A stretch of 64,000 bases of DNA from Ehretia macrophylla (taxonomy: Eukaryota; Streptophyta; Magnoliopsida; Boraginales; Ehretiaceae). How positions within the stretch are numbered: position 1 is the stretch's first letter; every line of letters begins with the position of its first letter. Under the pieces are notes generated by a model. The model saw only the letters and a program-made list of their open reading frames with translations, was not told the origin of the DNA and did not search any database. The position numbers and the translations under genes are program-made. The stretch is taken from positions 7,713,501 through 7,777,500 of the forward strand of contig CM075768.1 in NCBI GenBank assembly GCA_037974665.1, read 5' to 3'. Of the stretch, positions 1-12,078 are shown piece after piece.

Positions 1-2000
1 TATGAAGTTTTATGCATAAAGGTTGAGTTGATGCAAAGGGGATTGATTGGTTCTACCTTTGAATGGATATATAATGCATATGATCTTGCAAAAAACTAGA
101 ATGCCTAGCTACTTGAATTTGATATGGCCGAAATACCCCTTGGGTTAGCTTGGATGATTTTTTCAAGATTGTTGCTAGACATGTGCTTTGTGTTTAATCT
201 TAGCTTGCATATGTTTTATAAGTGTCATTTAATGCTATATGTATGTTAACAAACGTTGTTAAAGTGTTAAAGATTGGAATATGAGTAGTATATGATGCAT
301 ATGTGTGCTAGTAGTTGATCTAGATTTTATGACTTGATGCATATGATACATGTGAACATGCTTGTTGTGTTTTAGTCATGTGATGATTGTGTACATGTTG
401 TATGTTCTATGTCATTTATGTATTAGATATATGACTTGTGCTATGTAGCTTGTTTAGCTTTTGATAGATTATGTATATGATGCTTTTCTATGTTTTATGA
501 GCTTTATCTTATATAGAGATGTTGGATGTTGGATGGATCATGGATTTGGTTTATAAATAGTTGAATGGTTGTAAATTCATATGATGGCTTTGTAATCTTA
601 ATTCATTTATTCATTTGTTTGTAATCGAGATGTTAGTCTCATTTTTGTTTTGCAAATGAGTGGACTTTGTAGTAAGGCATTTGATGTATTTTCTACAAAG
701 AGATTTGCAAAAGAAGTTGAAAACATTCAAGGAGTTGATGGCATTCGGATTGTTGAAGAAATCAAGGAGCCAAGAATTTGAAGACATGTGATGTGTTTTC
801 CTTAGTTATAATAGATTAGTTTCTATAGGCTTGATTTGTCAACAACTAAGTCCATGATCCACCATATTGTATGATTTTTGCATATGTGTTTATTTGTCTG
901 CTTATATGTGATGTTTGCTTATAAATGAACTAATGTGCAAAGTGAGACCTTAAAGAGCAAAATCTTCCTATGTGCAATTCAATATTAGATTGTAAAGCGG
1001 TAAAGTGTTTGTCGTTGCCCTCCACTATCCTAGGTCTATATGTGCTTGATTAGGATTATGTGTTTTGCTTACCCAAAGGTAGGAAGGACATGTTCCATGA
1101 TAAGTATGATGTTCACCTAGCAAGCATAGGGATGTTGTGTAGCTGACAATATCTCGTGGCAAATAATGCACCAAAACTGAGGTTCGAGATCAAATTGTGG
1201 CATCACACTTTGATGGTGGGAGTAATCTAACTAGATCACATGCCCAATAATGCACCAAAGATGAGGTTATGGTGATTTAAGGGCAAAATGGCCATATCTT
1301 ATATGGTGATATAGATAGCAATAGCTGTTAAATCTTTCTATGTATACTTCAATAATGCACCAAAACTGAGGGGTATTCATGTCAAAGAGAACTTGGTCAT
1401 CTATTATTTATTTTTTAATTAGATTCACGTTTCTCATTTAGGAAGTGTGAGATTTGATCAAATTAGTGGGATGTATCATTTAATTAAAGGCCAAATTAAG
1501 TGATTAAACAAGTTGAAGTCAACTAGCAATCTTACTTTTCTGCATGTTTATGGCTACAAGTATGAACCCGATTTTATTTTATATACTAGACTCAATATTG
1601 CATAACGGACCAAACCTTAATGATTAATGTTGTTGTCTAAGAATACTTCTTAGAAACTTAATCATGTCTTAGATTTGTATGCTCTTTGTTTTCTTCTTGA
1701 TAATGTATTGAAAAGAAAAGATTGTGATACTTATAGTTTGATAAGTAAAACAAACTTAATATGCAAAGAGTTGTATTCTTTTCATTGATTGCATAAGGGT
1801 ATGCAATATGTGAAAGAGTATGGTTCTAAACTTATAATAGTTGTGAGGTAAGAATATTTTATTGGCATGATATTGATATTAGTGGAAACCTTTCTTATGC
1901 TTGTATTTCATCTTTGATTACTTGTAATGTAAAGAAGAAAGATAAAAAGAGATAATTTCAATTAGTTAGTTGGAACATAACCTAAAAGATTATTAAGGAT
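1..2000. other. AT-rich stretch without genes, probable LTR/leader of the decayed copia element
   Basis: No convincing coding frame is visible on either strand. The sequence is T-rich with many ATG/TATG words. Between about 1160 and 1375 the phrase AATAATGCACCAAA appears three times at 80-110 bp spacing, with a weaker relative near 1600. Because copia-like coding remnants on the same strand follow from about 2000, this stretch is probably the 5' LTR, leader or gag of that element, but I could not find its LTR borders. Confidence 0.35.
1160..1375 (+). repeat. Dispersed short repeat AATAATGCACCAAA (three copies)
   Basis: Copies lie near 1164, 1244 and 1350, each followed by (A/G)CTGAGG or GATGAGG. 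The spacing is irregular. They look like sub-repeats of a retrotransposon leader or LTR. Function unknown. Confidence 0.5.
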
Positions 2001-2039
2001 TGTATTGGCATGTGTAAATTGTTTTCATGACCAGTTGAT

Positions 2040-4600
2040 CGGGCATTCAAAGAGGATATATTCATTGCATCTTTGTGGCTTGAATGTCAAGGTTATAAAG
2101 CTACAATGAATGGTAAGTCTTCTTTGTATATGGTTGTTATTAATTTATGATTTTGATTCTTATGTAATATAATTGTATGTCCTCTCTGACAGAATCTTAG
2201 TCAAAGTGCGCTTTCGAAGCGTGGAATGGTTTCAGTGTTAGCAAATGGAACAATTGTTGGTGCATTAGCTAAGGACAATTTGTTTGTATAATTTCTGGAC
2301 ATATTTTGTATTTTGTGGATTGTACCTAATGTTGATAGGAATATAGTATCTATTCCTAAAGCTTGTAAAAGGAAATTGTGAATTTTCTTTTATAGTCAAT
2401 GTATGTCAAATTCATTATTGTAATGAACGTATGTTGTTAAAGATATTTTGGTGTAGTCTTCATTATCTTAATATAGACGAAAGAATGTATTGTAAATATA
2501 TTATTAATACCATATATCAAAATTTTGAGATGATTCATGTAATCCGAATCAATTGTAGTCTCTATATGACTAGGTTAAATCTAGTAGTAAGATGATGGTT
2601 TAGTTGATTTTTGAACCGACTTGTGCATCTTATTTATTGGATATGTAACCAAGTCACCCTTGGTGTGTTGAAGAGTTAGAGCTACTAGATTGGGTTGGAT
2701 TAATACATGTTGATGTATGGGGGCTTTTTGTGAATTAGCTTGAACAATATTTTATCCTTTATATAACCAAGGTTATGATTGTCATAGTAAGGTTGTATGT
2801 TTTTGTTGAAGCACGTGTCTAAAGGCTTTTGAAAAGTTCAAAGAGTATTAAACTAAAGTAGAAAAATTATGTAAGAAAAAGTATTGATACTTTATGATGT
2901 GATCATGATTAAGAACTATTAGGATGAATATCTCAAAATTTTAGTATTGTATCATAACTAACAATGCCGGGTGTACCACAACTAAATAGATTTTCTTAGT
3001 GAGGAAACAATGCTTTGTTTGACTTAGTGTGCAAGTTGATAAGTTTGACTAGTCATACTATTTATTTGTATGTTATACTTTCCTTCTTTTAATTTTCTGT
3101 AGAATAGAAGATGCCTACTATTGTCTTTCCTAGAACTTTATATATGTGATATGAGTTTGGAAAGCAACCAAGTATTAAATGTGTTAATTTTTGGATTGTC
3201 CTACTTTTTAGTGGAAAAGGTTTTATTAGGACAAGTAGGAGTTTAGGTTAAAGGTAATTTTGTGTTATATTCTTGTCTTATAGGATATAATTTCTATTTT
3301 AATGATCAAGGTGCATTGATAAATTAGAATGTAATCTTTCTTAAAGAAAATGTTTTGTTCAAGAAGTTGTTGTATTCTAAACTAAATGGAAATTGAGGAA
3401 GTGTCATCTAATCTACAAAATCACCTAAACCTAAGTGTTGAATCTATTCAATTCGGCTCAGAGTGTCATCACGCAAGATCTTTGCAAATCTAGTAGTGTA
3501 TCTCATCCTTTAAAGAATATAGGGATATCTTCTTTAAGATGCACAAAAGTTGTTTGTGTCTTTGAGATAATGATCATTTTGATGATCCTACGATTTATAA
3601 AGAATTGAAATGTGATATCTACTCCAAGAAATGCTTTAATGCAAAACATAATGATTAGACTCCATGTATTTCAACCTTATTTGAATATTGGATCTTCAAG
3701 AGAAAGGTTGACGTTAATGGAAAAAGGGCTGTGACCTTTTATAGCTAGATTAGTTTCTAAAAGATATCATTAATGACAAAGGGTTGTCTATGATGAAGTC
3801 TTTTTACTACTTGTTTTGCTTAAGTCTATTTTTATTATGCTAGTCATTATAGCACATTTTGTATGATTGGGAGATCCTTTTGTGATCTTAAGTAAATTTA
3901 TTGGAATTGTTGCATCCAATTCTAATGAAATAAAAGAGTTTGAGTTATTAAGAATTTGGATGAACCTTGTGATTACAGAACAATTAGTGGGAGCGCAACC
4001 ACTTTTCTCAAACTGTTTGTTGATGATTTGTCTATCATAGTTGATGATATTGGTGATGTGATATTGGTTAAAGTCTAGTTATATTAAAAGTTTCTCCATA
4101 TAGAAGATGTAGTTTGTATCTTGAGAATTCGTTACTATGTTGATAGTGTGAGGAGATTACTTGACATATTCCAAAGATTGTATATAGAGCGATCTTGAAG
4201 GTGTTCAAGATGGATTTTCCAAAGATTGTATATAGAGCGATCTTGAAGGTGTTCAAGATGGATTTTCGAAAAGAATTCAAAAAAAGAATTATTGTCTTTG
4301 AGACAGTAAATCCGTCTAAAGAAAACTTTTCAAAAAACTCTAGTAGTATAGCAATTTGTGTTTAAGCTATCTTATGCCTTGGCAATAAGTGTTTTCATAT
4401 TTGTTATACTATATACAAGGCCCGATATTACGCAAACTGTAAAGTGTTACGAGTTAATATAAGTCCAATACAGGTTAAGAACGCTGGATAGTGCTTGAAT
4501 ATATTCTGAAGTACTTGAGAAGTACTAAAGATATATTTTAGTTTATAGAGGCGGTAAACTTAGTGGTGCCGGATTTATTAGTTCAGATTTTTATCTAAAA
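2040..4600 (+). pseudogene. Heavily decayed Ty1/copia polyprotein
   Basis: Fragments of a copia gag-pol can be read in order in shifting frames. A protease-end-like piece lies at about 2220-2380 (LANGT, then RNIVSIPK). The integrase start is at about 2620-2740 (LIHVDVWG). An integrase-end piece like the usual TPYELW region lies near 3120-3180. RT pieces are at about 3580-4080, including a decayed VDDL-like box near 4020. The RNase H approach region is at about 4420-4540 (ARPDI-like, then KYLRSTKD). There are dozens of stops and frameshifts, so this is a dead, old copy. The order of domains (protease, integrase, RT, RNase H) is what marks it as copia rather than gypsy. The left border is not found; the right border is replaced by an oppositely oriented gypsy fragment near 4625. 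Confidence 0.7.
4171..4266 (+). repeat. 48-bp tandem duplication within the copia RT remnant
   Basis: The sequence starting CCAAAGATTGTATATAGAGC at 4171 is repeated from 4219 with no visible mismatch. It covers the RT stretch that normally reads like YI(D/E)xxLKxFxMD. 48 bp is 16 codons, so the duplication itself would keep frame. The perfect match suggests it arose after most of the decay around it. Confidence 0.85.
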
Positions 4601-4625
4601 TAGTTAATAGAATGTCTATTTTAGG

Positions 4626-5086
4626 GTTGAAGTTACTCACTCTGCCTTTCTAGAACCTGGGCCATTCTGGCCATAGTGGCTGCTATCTCACCCAACACTG
4701 GATCATGTGCCGGAGCCTACCCTGCCTGTACATTCTACCCTGCCTGTTCCCCCTGATCACCAACAACCCTATGGGGCTTCCTTTGCCAGCCATCTATACA
4801 ACCCAAGAGTATTCACAATTATAGCACATAAACAGTTATAGGCAATTATAGCACATAAGAAGCAAATTTCACATAAGGCAAAGTAATCAAATAACTCACA
4901 TTAGTTACATAAAGCACATTAAGCACTTAAGCACGTCATTCACATAAAGCACATTGACTTTAATTAGTTCAACTAACACATAAGACATACATACATGCTT
5001 TCAAGACATGTTCATGTTAAGACCTCTACCCAGCAGTCCAAAGGTCGTAACCCGGTTTACGATAATCATGTTCTGATACTACTCAA
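4626..5086 (-). pseudogene. Truncated gypsy leader and gag N-terminus
   Basis: Read on the minus strand directly inside the LTR end at 5087 there is a primer-binding-site-like TAGTATCAGAAC (5070-5081; usual form TGGTATCAGAGC, initiator Met tRNA). Then comes an untranslated stretch rich in GTGCTTAAGTGCTT / TGCTTTATGTGA words (about 4850-4990). A gag start follows near 4640-4730, with a readable APAHDPVLGEIAATMARMA segment typical of plant gypsy gag. The element is cut off at about 4625, where the decayed copia begins. The internal region after gag is missing from the window. Confidence 0.6.
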
Positions 5087-7251
5087 TGTCACGCCCCAAC
5101 TCGAACCCACCTAAAACCAAGTGGAATTTCGGCATTATAACGACTGTAATATGGACTACCAAATAATTAAACCTGCACAAAACACATCATATATCCACAA
5201 CAACCAACTTTCAACCATAATACATGTCTTTCATCCTAATACCACATCATGATCATCAAATTATAGGCCTCATAATGAGATACATAAGCCTATCCACCTG
5301 TACAATACAAACTAAAGACTTATGGACCTCATTACAAGCATAATAAAATGGAAGGTAAACATTTAAACTTAACATTTAGTACATAAAGTTAACCAACTGC
5401 AAAATAGTAAATACAACAAGTTCATAAGCATAAACATCTACAAGGCAAGCAACTAGGCCTGGGGCTCAACCATAGTATCAACTACTGGCTCAACAGTCAC
5501 ATACTCCACATACTCGACCACCTTAGTTTCACCTGAAATGTTAGCAAACAGGGTGAGTTTCCATGAACTCAGTGAGAAGGGAATAAAGAAGGTTTTGAAA
5601 AAAATTTTGGGTTTTGAAAACTCATTTTGAAAGCATGACATGAACAAGAACATGCAACAGTTATAAAGGTGCGAGAATGTAAATAACCACATAAGAAGGA
5701 TACGCTTGTTCTGTTGATGCTGATCCCCTATATGCCTCATGAACTCATCCTCTATACACCATGCGGATGTACTCCGGATGTACATCAAAACCTACGACCT
5801 AGACCTTGTGAATTCTCCATTCACAACAGGATAAGGATTAGAACCCTAGTAGCCATGTCATCGCCTGGTAAGCCCTATACCGCTCAGTGCAACATGAATA
5901 CTACCGCGTTTGTTTAAAGGTTGTACCCTTTTGCATTCACGCATCACGTATTTACACATAACACATTCACGTATCACAACAAATAAGGGAGAACAACAAA
6001 GTAGCTTGTTTTCCCGAACACTTACGCATTTTATAATCATTTCATAAGGCAACAACCAAGTAGCCAAGCATCTAAACCACATTTAGCATGAACACGACCT
6101 CTTCAACTAGGCCAAACACATTGACATCAATTCGAGACTTGACAACATATTTAGCAACCAAGGAAACTAATTCAACAACTACTCAACTTCTAGCAACATT
6201 TTAGCTCAAAACTAGCCACTTTCAATGCAAAAATGCTAACACATTTACCCCTGAACACCACCTAACATTAAACCAACTTAGCACGCATTAACTACACCCC
6301 GAGGCAGCCCAAATTCCCCCCAAACCATGGTTGTCCAGCTTTGGAATAGTGGCTGTCCAACGCTAGAAAATCAACCATGGTACACCCACTATTTTGCTCC
6401 ATTTCGCATTTTCGTGCAACTACACTATGCTCGGATGTTATATAAACGTGTGTGAACATCATATAAGTGCTAGGAATCAAGATTAAGCTCAATTATAATC
6501 ATACTATTCATCAAATAATTTAAACAATCCAACTATAACAAAAATCTATTCTACGCAAGCTAATACTCACAGAATATGTTCTCTAAGACTTAATTAGCAA
6601 GATACAAGTGTAGTGTTTGCAATATATAGCAATAAAAATGAACTTTGAAAGATTAGTTAGAAAAAGCCCCTCACCTTTTTTGCAAAATAATTGAAAAAAC
6701 AATCGGTAAAAAGGTAGAGCACGTTGATACGAGTCGAAAAATGTTTGGTTTGGCCTTTGGTTCTACCTCTAACACCTTCTATTTGCAAAATTTAGCTAAA
6801 AATCACTATTCCTACAAGATTGCTAGGTCTCGGCTGGTTGAGAGAAGAAGATGATGAATTTTTGCTATTTTATGTGTTATTTGTGTTTAAATAAAAAGTC
6901 AAAGGGGTCAACTAAGGTCAAATGCATTTAAAATGGTCAAAAAGACTAAGTTAGCCCTCCAAATCGTTTCTAAATTCATTTCTAACGCTCTAGTGAATAT
7001 CTAAGGTGATTTTAGACTAATCTAGGATAAATTTTAGCTACAATACACTATTTAACCCTTACGTGGCCAAAGAAGACGAAAAGACACACTTAGGAGTTCA
7101 AACGAGTTTTGAATGCACTTTTAAGCTAATAAATATATGTAAAACATATAATTGCACATATTAAGTAGTAAATTAAGTAAACATATAATTTTTGCACATA
7201 AAAAGTAATTAAACACGTAATTATCACAAAAGTCAAAATCGGGTCGTCACA
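5087..7251 (-). mobile_element. Gypsy 5' LTR (element H), minus strand
   Basis: On the minus strand it starts TGTGACGACCCGATT at 7251 and ends GTTGGGGCGTGACA at 5087, giving the TG...CA ends of an LTR of 2165 bp. A PBS follows at once on the inner side. It shares the three inverted repeats seen in the other gypsy LTRs here: a hairpin with loop CTACTTT at 5987-6015, a hairpin around GAGCGGTATAGGGCTTACC at about 5846-5904, and a GAGTT/AACTC hairpin at 5555-5570 followed by CAGGT at 5531-5535. The right edge abuts a copia integrase region, so H probably inserted into that copia. No matching TSD is visible because the left end is lost. Confidence 0.7.
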
Positions 7252-10160
7252 GGCTTGGACACCTATCTACTAAGACACTTCATCAACTAAATAAAGCTCT
7301 CTCAATCCAATCTCCAAGGTCTCCGACATTTCCATGCTCGAGCTGCCAGCTAGGCCTAATGCATCGTTTTCCCTTTGATTCTCCTGTCTCTCGATCTTTT
7401 TTTGTACTTAATATCATGCATTGTGATGCATGGGGACTTGCTCCCACAATTTCTGTAGATGGTTTTAAATTTTATCTTGTTTTAGTTGATGATTTCACCT
7501 ATTTTGTTTGGTTTTATCCTCTAATTCGAAAGTGTGATGTTTCAGCTATTTTTCTATCTTTTATTTCCATGGTGGAGAATCAGTGTAATTCCAAAATTAA
7601 GTGCATTCAGAGTGATGGTAGTGGAGAATTTGACAATTCCACGCTTCGACAACTTTTTAAAACTCATGATATTCTACATCAAATTTCATGTCCTGCTACC
7701 TTGGAACAAAATGGAGTGGCGGAGTGCAAACATCGGCACATAGTAGAGACAGGTCTCACTCTATTGGCACATTGTAATCTACCACGCAGTTTTTGGAGGC
7801 ACGTGTTTTTACATATGTCAATCTTATCAACAGGTTGCCGACTCCATTATTGAAAAATAAGTCTTCTTATGAACTATTTAATGGAGTGCCACCTGATTAT
7901 TCACCACTGCATTTTTTTAGCTTATTATGCTTTCCTTATCTTGGGCTATTCCGGAATGATAAGCTTGATTACAAAAGTTGTGCTTGCATCTTCGTTTGAT
8001 ACAATCCTTTACATAGAGGATATAAATGTTTTAATCTTTCAACAGGAAAAACTGTTATCTCAAGACATGTCACTTTTGATGAGGCCAAGTTCCCGCATTT
8101 ATCTATTGAAACTACTCATTGTCTAGAGCAAATATTTCATCTTCAACAATTCCCTACTGCTTTGTTGCCTGTTGATGCTCCGTCCGTCAGTATTTCTGGT
8201 AATGACATCTCTCTATCAGTGAGATGAATCAGTGTCCTCAACGTGGGTCTCATATTCCATCAATCAGTGTCCTCAACATGGGTCTCATATCTCCTCATCA
8301 AATCACCAGATGCTCGATTAAATGCCACTATTAATTCTACTTCTAAATTACCATCAACTTCAGATAACAATTTTGAGTCTTTTGGTCACATAGATAAGAT
8401 TCAACACACACAAAGTGAGTCTTGTGCAGGTGCTGAACCTATGATGCAAATCTATACTTCTGACCATGGTTCGCCTATTGACTCAATCTCTCAATCACAA
8501 CAGCCTGCACTTGAACACTAGACTCTTAATCGGGTTCATCACATGGTCACTCGCTCTATTGATGGCACATGCAAGTCTTGAGTGCTATACTCCACGCAAT
8601 ATCTTATTCTGACTTGCTTAATGTCCTCTGTCTACTCTTTACCTCAAGAACCTACTTGTTTTAGTCAAGCTAATAAATAAGTTGAATGAAGGCTTGCTAT
8701 AGAAGATGAATTTCAACCTCTTATTAAAAATCAAATGTGGACTCTTGTCCCACTTTCTCCACACATGAATATTGTTGGCTGCAAATGGGTCTACTGCGTG
8801 AAACAAAAGGTAAATGATTCTTTGGAATGTTATAAATCCTGGGTTGTCACAAAAGGCTACACCTAACAGCCTGGATGCGATTATGGGGACACTTTTAGTC
8901 TTGTTATTCGGCTAGGCACTATACGACTCATTCTTTCTTTGGCTATTTCTCAGCATTGGCCTCTCCGTCAACTCGATGTTAAAAATGTATTTTTACATGG
9001 TGAATTGAATGAGACTGTCTATATGACTCAGCCATAAGGCTTTGTTGATACTTCTCACCCAGATTATGTTTGCAAACTCCACAAATCGCTTTATGGATTA
9101 AAACAAGCTCTTCGAGCCCTGGTATCAAGAGTTCAAATCATTTCTTTTATATTGTGAATTTCAGCACTCACAACATGATGTTTCACTCTTTGTGTGCCAT
9201 TCTTCAGATCATACACTCATATTATTGATTTACATCGATGACATTATTATTATTGGAAATAGCATTAGCCATCTTTAATCTTTTATCTCCTCATTGTCTC
9301 GCACTTTCTCAATGAAAGATCTTGGCCATTTATATTTTTTCTTGGGGATGGAGGTCATTTATCATGCTGGTGCCAATTATTCAATTATTGCACTAATTTG
9401 GTATGGACGGTGCCAAGCCAGTTACAACATCTATGGCCACTACCCATTTAACTCTCGATTAAGGCGACTTGTTATCGGATCCGATAGATTATCCTCAACT
9501 TTTGGGTAATCTATAGTACCTCACGATGACTAAGACTGATCTCTCTTATGCAGTCAACATCGTGTGTCAATTTATGCATGCTTCTCCCCATCTCGTGGCT
9601 ACCAAACTTATATTGAAAAAATGTCAAGCACACTTTGAATCATGGTCTTTTCTTAACTTCAGGTGTCGTGCGCAGTATTAATACTTATAGTGATGCGGAC
9701 TGGGCAAGGTGTTCAGATACCCGTCGTTCTACCTCAGGTTTAGCTATCTACATGGGTCCTAATATGATAATTTGGGGTTCTAAAAAGCAAAAGACAGTGT
9801 CAAAATCAAGGACATAATCAAAATATCGTGCCTTGGCCAGCCTTGGTTCGGAGCTTCTTTGGGTTCTTCAAATTCTGAAATCTCCTTGAGTGAGTATACC
9901 TTTACCTTCCACTATTCATTATGATAATATTGGCTACATTTACATGGCTTCTAACCCCATTATTCATAAATGAAGTAAACATATCGAAATCGACATACAC
10001 TTCATTTGTGAACGGGTTGTAGATGGGACTTTTCAGCCCAAATTTATTGCTAGTTATGACCAACTAACTGATATTTTTGCCAAGCCACTTTTCAGGCCGC
10101 AGTTCATCTTATTAAGAGACAAGCTATCAGTTCTTGCACTACCATCAACTTGCGGGGAGG
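7252..10160 (+). pseudogene. Decayed Ty1/copia polyprotein (element J), Ale/Retrofit-like
   Basis: The stretch opens in the GAG-pre-integrase zone (LGHLST-like). The longest open part (7359-7853) is the integrase core, with MHCDAWG, FTYFVWFYPL, a SDGSGEFD segment and EQNGVAECKHRHIVE. RT follows at about 8640-9380 ([28 protein letters not shown], a YIDD-like IYIDD near 9235, MKDLGHLYFFLGME). RNase H is at 9635-9817 (YSDADWARCSDTRRSTSG) and continues to about 10110 (FAKPL). Stops and shifts interrupt it throughout. A purine-rich CTTGCGGGGAGG at 10149-10160 is the polypurine tract before the 3' LTR. The 5' half is lost where element H sits. Confidence 0.85.
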
Positions 10161-10321
10161 TGTTAACGATATCTAACCAATGTTTATCTATAGCCATTAG
10201 TTTCCTCACAATAGTCTTAGTCTATCTCTAATGTACTTTATCTTGTATTCAAATATTTCAAATCCTCTGTGCAGCTAACTTATGTAAAACTTATATAAGG
10301 TTAATGAATACATCCTAAACA
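10161..10321 (+). mobile_element. Short 3' LTR of copia element J
   Basis: It starts TGTTAACG right after the polypurine tract and ends CCTAAACA, so the ends are TG...CA with short inverted TGTT/AACA-like termini. Length is about 161 bp, at the short end for Ale-type copia LTRs. It holds a TATA-like CTTATATAAGG near 10289-10300. The right end is set by comparison: the 42 bp beyond it belong to a segment that resembles the WSS1B-like promoter. Confidence 0.6.
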
Positions 10322-10363
10322 GTGAGGACAATTGCTTATTTATACATATATCTGGACTCCTTA
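10322..10363. other. Host remnant between copia J and element A, left half of a promoter-like duplicated segment
   Basis: The last bases, TCTGGACTCCTTA (10351-10363), join to 39637 once elements A and G are removed. The joined sequence resembles 41801-41868 in the promoter region of the WSS1B-like gene. CCTTA at 10359-10363 is the left TSD of element A. Confidence 0.6.
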
Positions 10364-10948
10364 TGTGATGCCTCTCACTTGTGAGTTTCGGTCCACAAAA
10401 GTAAGCATGCGTATAATTGTTTCCAACTCTCCAGTTTTTCCCCCATGTACACATGTCTTCACTTTTTTTGTTGCTTTTGTTAAAAAGTTAGAACTTTGGA
10501 ACGCATAATGGTGGAATCTATCGGGATAAGTGTCCACAAGTGGAATTGGTAGGACCAATTAAGAAAGGCTGATGGCAAGATTAAAATAGATATGGTAAAA
10601 ACAAAGAGGAAAGAAACATTCTGACCATGTTAGATATATTCTAACATACATGATCACCAATAGAGGTAATAAATAAGAGAAACAATCCCTGTGTTAAGAT
10701 TTCATGTCAACAAACTTATATTGAACAATGACTGATCACTATTCATTAGTTGCTCAAAAAAAAAAAAAATAGTCACCTTGCAATCTTACAACTTTGAACG
10801 GTTATATATAAATGCATATTATATGTAGATGCCTTCGGACAGTCCTTTTTCCTTCAAACAAACTCAGTTCCTTTTTTCTTCCAACAATCTCACTACCTTG
10901 TTTTTGTGTTGACTTTGGTTTTATACATATCAAAATGGGAAAGTCCTA

Positions 10949-11393
10949 GGCTCCGTTTGTTTGCCGTAAAATATTTTCCCAGAAAACATTTTCCGAATTT
11001 TACGGTGTTTGGTAACACTGGAAAATTAGTCAACCGTAAAATATTTTTCGGTCAAAAATTGCGGCTGCTTTTTCTTAATTTTACGGTGTTTGGTAACACC
11101 GGAAAATTGGTCAACCGTAAAATATTTTCCGGTCAACAATTGCGGCTAGTACAAAATTATGTAAAATGTTTTCATGTCCTTTGGGAGAAGAAAACATTTT
11201 ACAAAATTTACGGCACATCCAAACACCAGAAAATATTTTTCAGTATTCTATTTTCCAGTAAAATATTTTCCTCCAACAAGTTATTTTACGGCAAACAAAC
11301 AGAGTCCTGTAAGATATTTTATTTTTCAGGAAAACACTTTCCACGGAAAATATTTTACACAAGCAAGTTATTTTACGGCAAACAAACGGAGCC
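10949..11393. mobile_element. MITE (445 bp) in the 5' LTR of element A
   Basis: The terminal inverted repeats begin GGCTCCGTTTGTTTGCCGTA and end with its complement (TTACGGCAAACAAACGGAGCC, minus one base). CTA flanks both sides (10946-10948 and 11394-11396), so the TSD is 3 bp as in PIF/Harbinger-type MITEs. The 3' LTR of the same element (GTCCTAGAATT near 26795) lacks it and shows the empty site. Inside are repeated GTAAAATATTTTCC words and a duplicated block of about 80 bp (about 10996-11076 and 11077-11157). It keeps an open frame of 163 codons by chance. Confidence 0.9.
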
Positions 11394-11532
11394 CTAGAAT
11401 AAAAAACTTTCATCTCCTCAAAATTGTCATGTAAAATTGTTTTGCACTAAAGGCTTAGTGATTATTATTTAGATATATATACGATGAAATAGAAAATGTA
11501 AATGAAATAGACTGTGATATTCAAACCCTCAT

Positions 11533-11664
11533 TGGCGGGGGATAAATGCCAATGTTTTAAGACCGTTGACGGCGGGGGATAAATGCCAATGTGTTCAGAC
11601 CCTTAAAGGCAGGGAATAAATGCCAATGTGATAAGACGCTTTACGGCGGGGCATAAATGCCAAT
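11533..11664 (+). repeat. Four tandem hairpin repeats GGCGGGGGATAAATGCCAAT in the LTR of element A
   Basis: Four copies of the unit (TTGGC or CGGCGGGG)-ATAAATGCCAAT are separated by links like GTGTTCAGACCCTT, with a period of about 35-45 bp. In the first copy ATTGGC can pair with GCCAAT around GGGGATAAAT. The 3' LTR has the same array, split by solo LTR I (26930-26978 and 30181-30272). Confidence 0.85.
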
Positions 11665-12078
11665 AATCGAGTAAGATACTATTCTTTTGATAGAATTGTG
11701 CATATTGAATACTATTTAGGCATACCCAATAGTAAGTAGATATAGTTGTCTCTCTGTGTGTTCTTTGAATCATAGATATTGTTATGGTACTTTAGAAAAT
11801 TTTACTGTGGATATGACCCAATTTTATTTATGCACGAACATCTAATTTCCAGAATTTGATACGACTTATAAAAAAAATGACTATTTGGATCATAGAAATA
11901 TTTGATGTTCCAAGAAGTTTTCTTGAGGAATCGCTGCTTACTGAGATTTTTCACTCATTCTTTAAAATGTTTTTTTCCTCACAGAAGGGAAGGAGTAGCC
12001 TTATGGTTTTGATTGGGTAGTGACCTCCTGACGTAAGATTCGACTAGTCACTTGGATTGCTTAGCCATGGACATTGTC

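Noticed and set aside
10322..10363. Copia J LTR extending to 10363 and continuing at 39637-39644
   Set aside because: TGTTA...TAACA ends looked attractive, but the DNA across that junction matches 41801-41868 near the WSS1B-like gene. It is therefore host sequence and the LTR ends at about 10321.
10906..11397. Open frame of 163 codons rich in KYFPRK-like words
   Set aside because: It lies almost wholly inside a MITE with TIRs and repeated GTAAAATATTTTCC words; the frame is an accident of the repeats.
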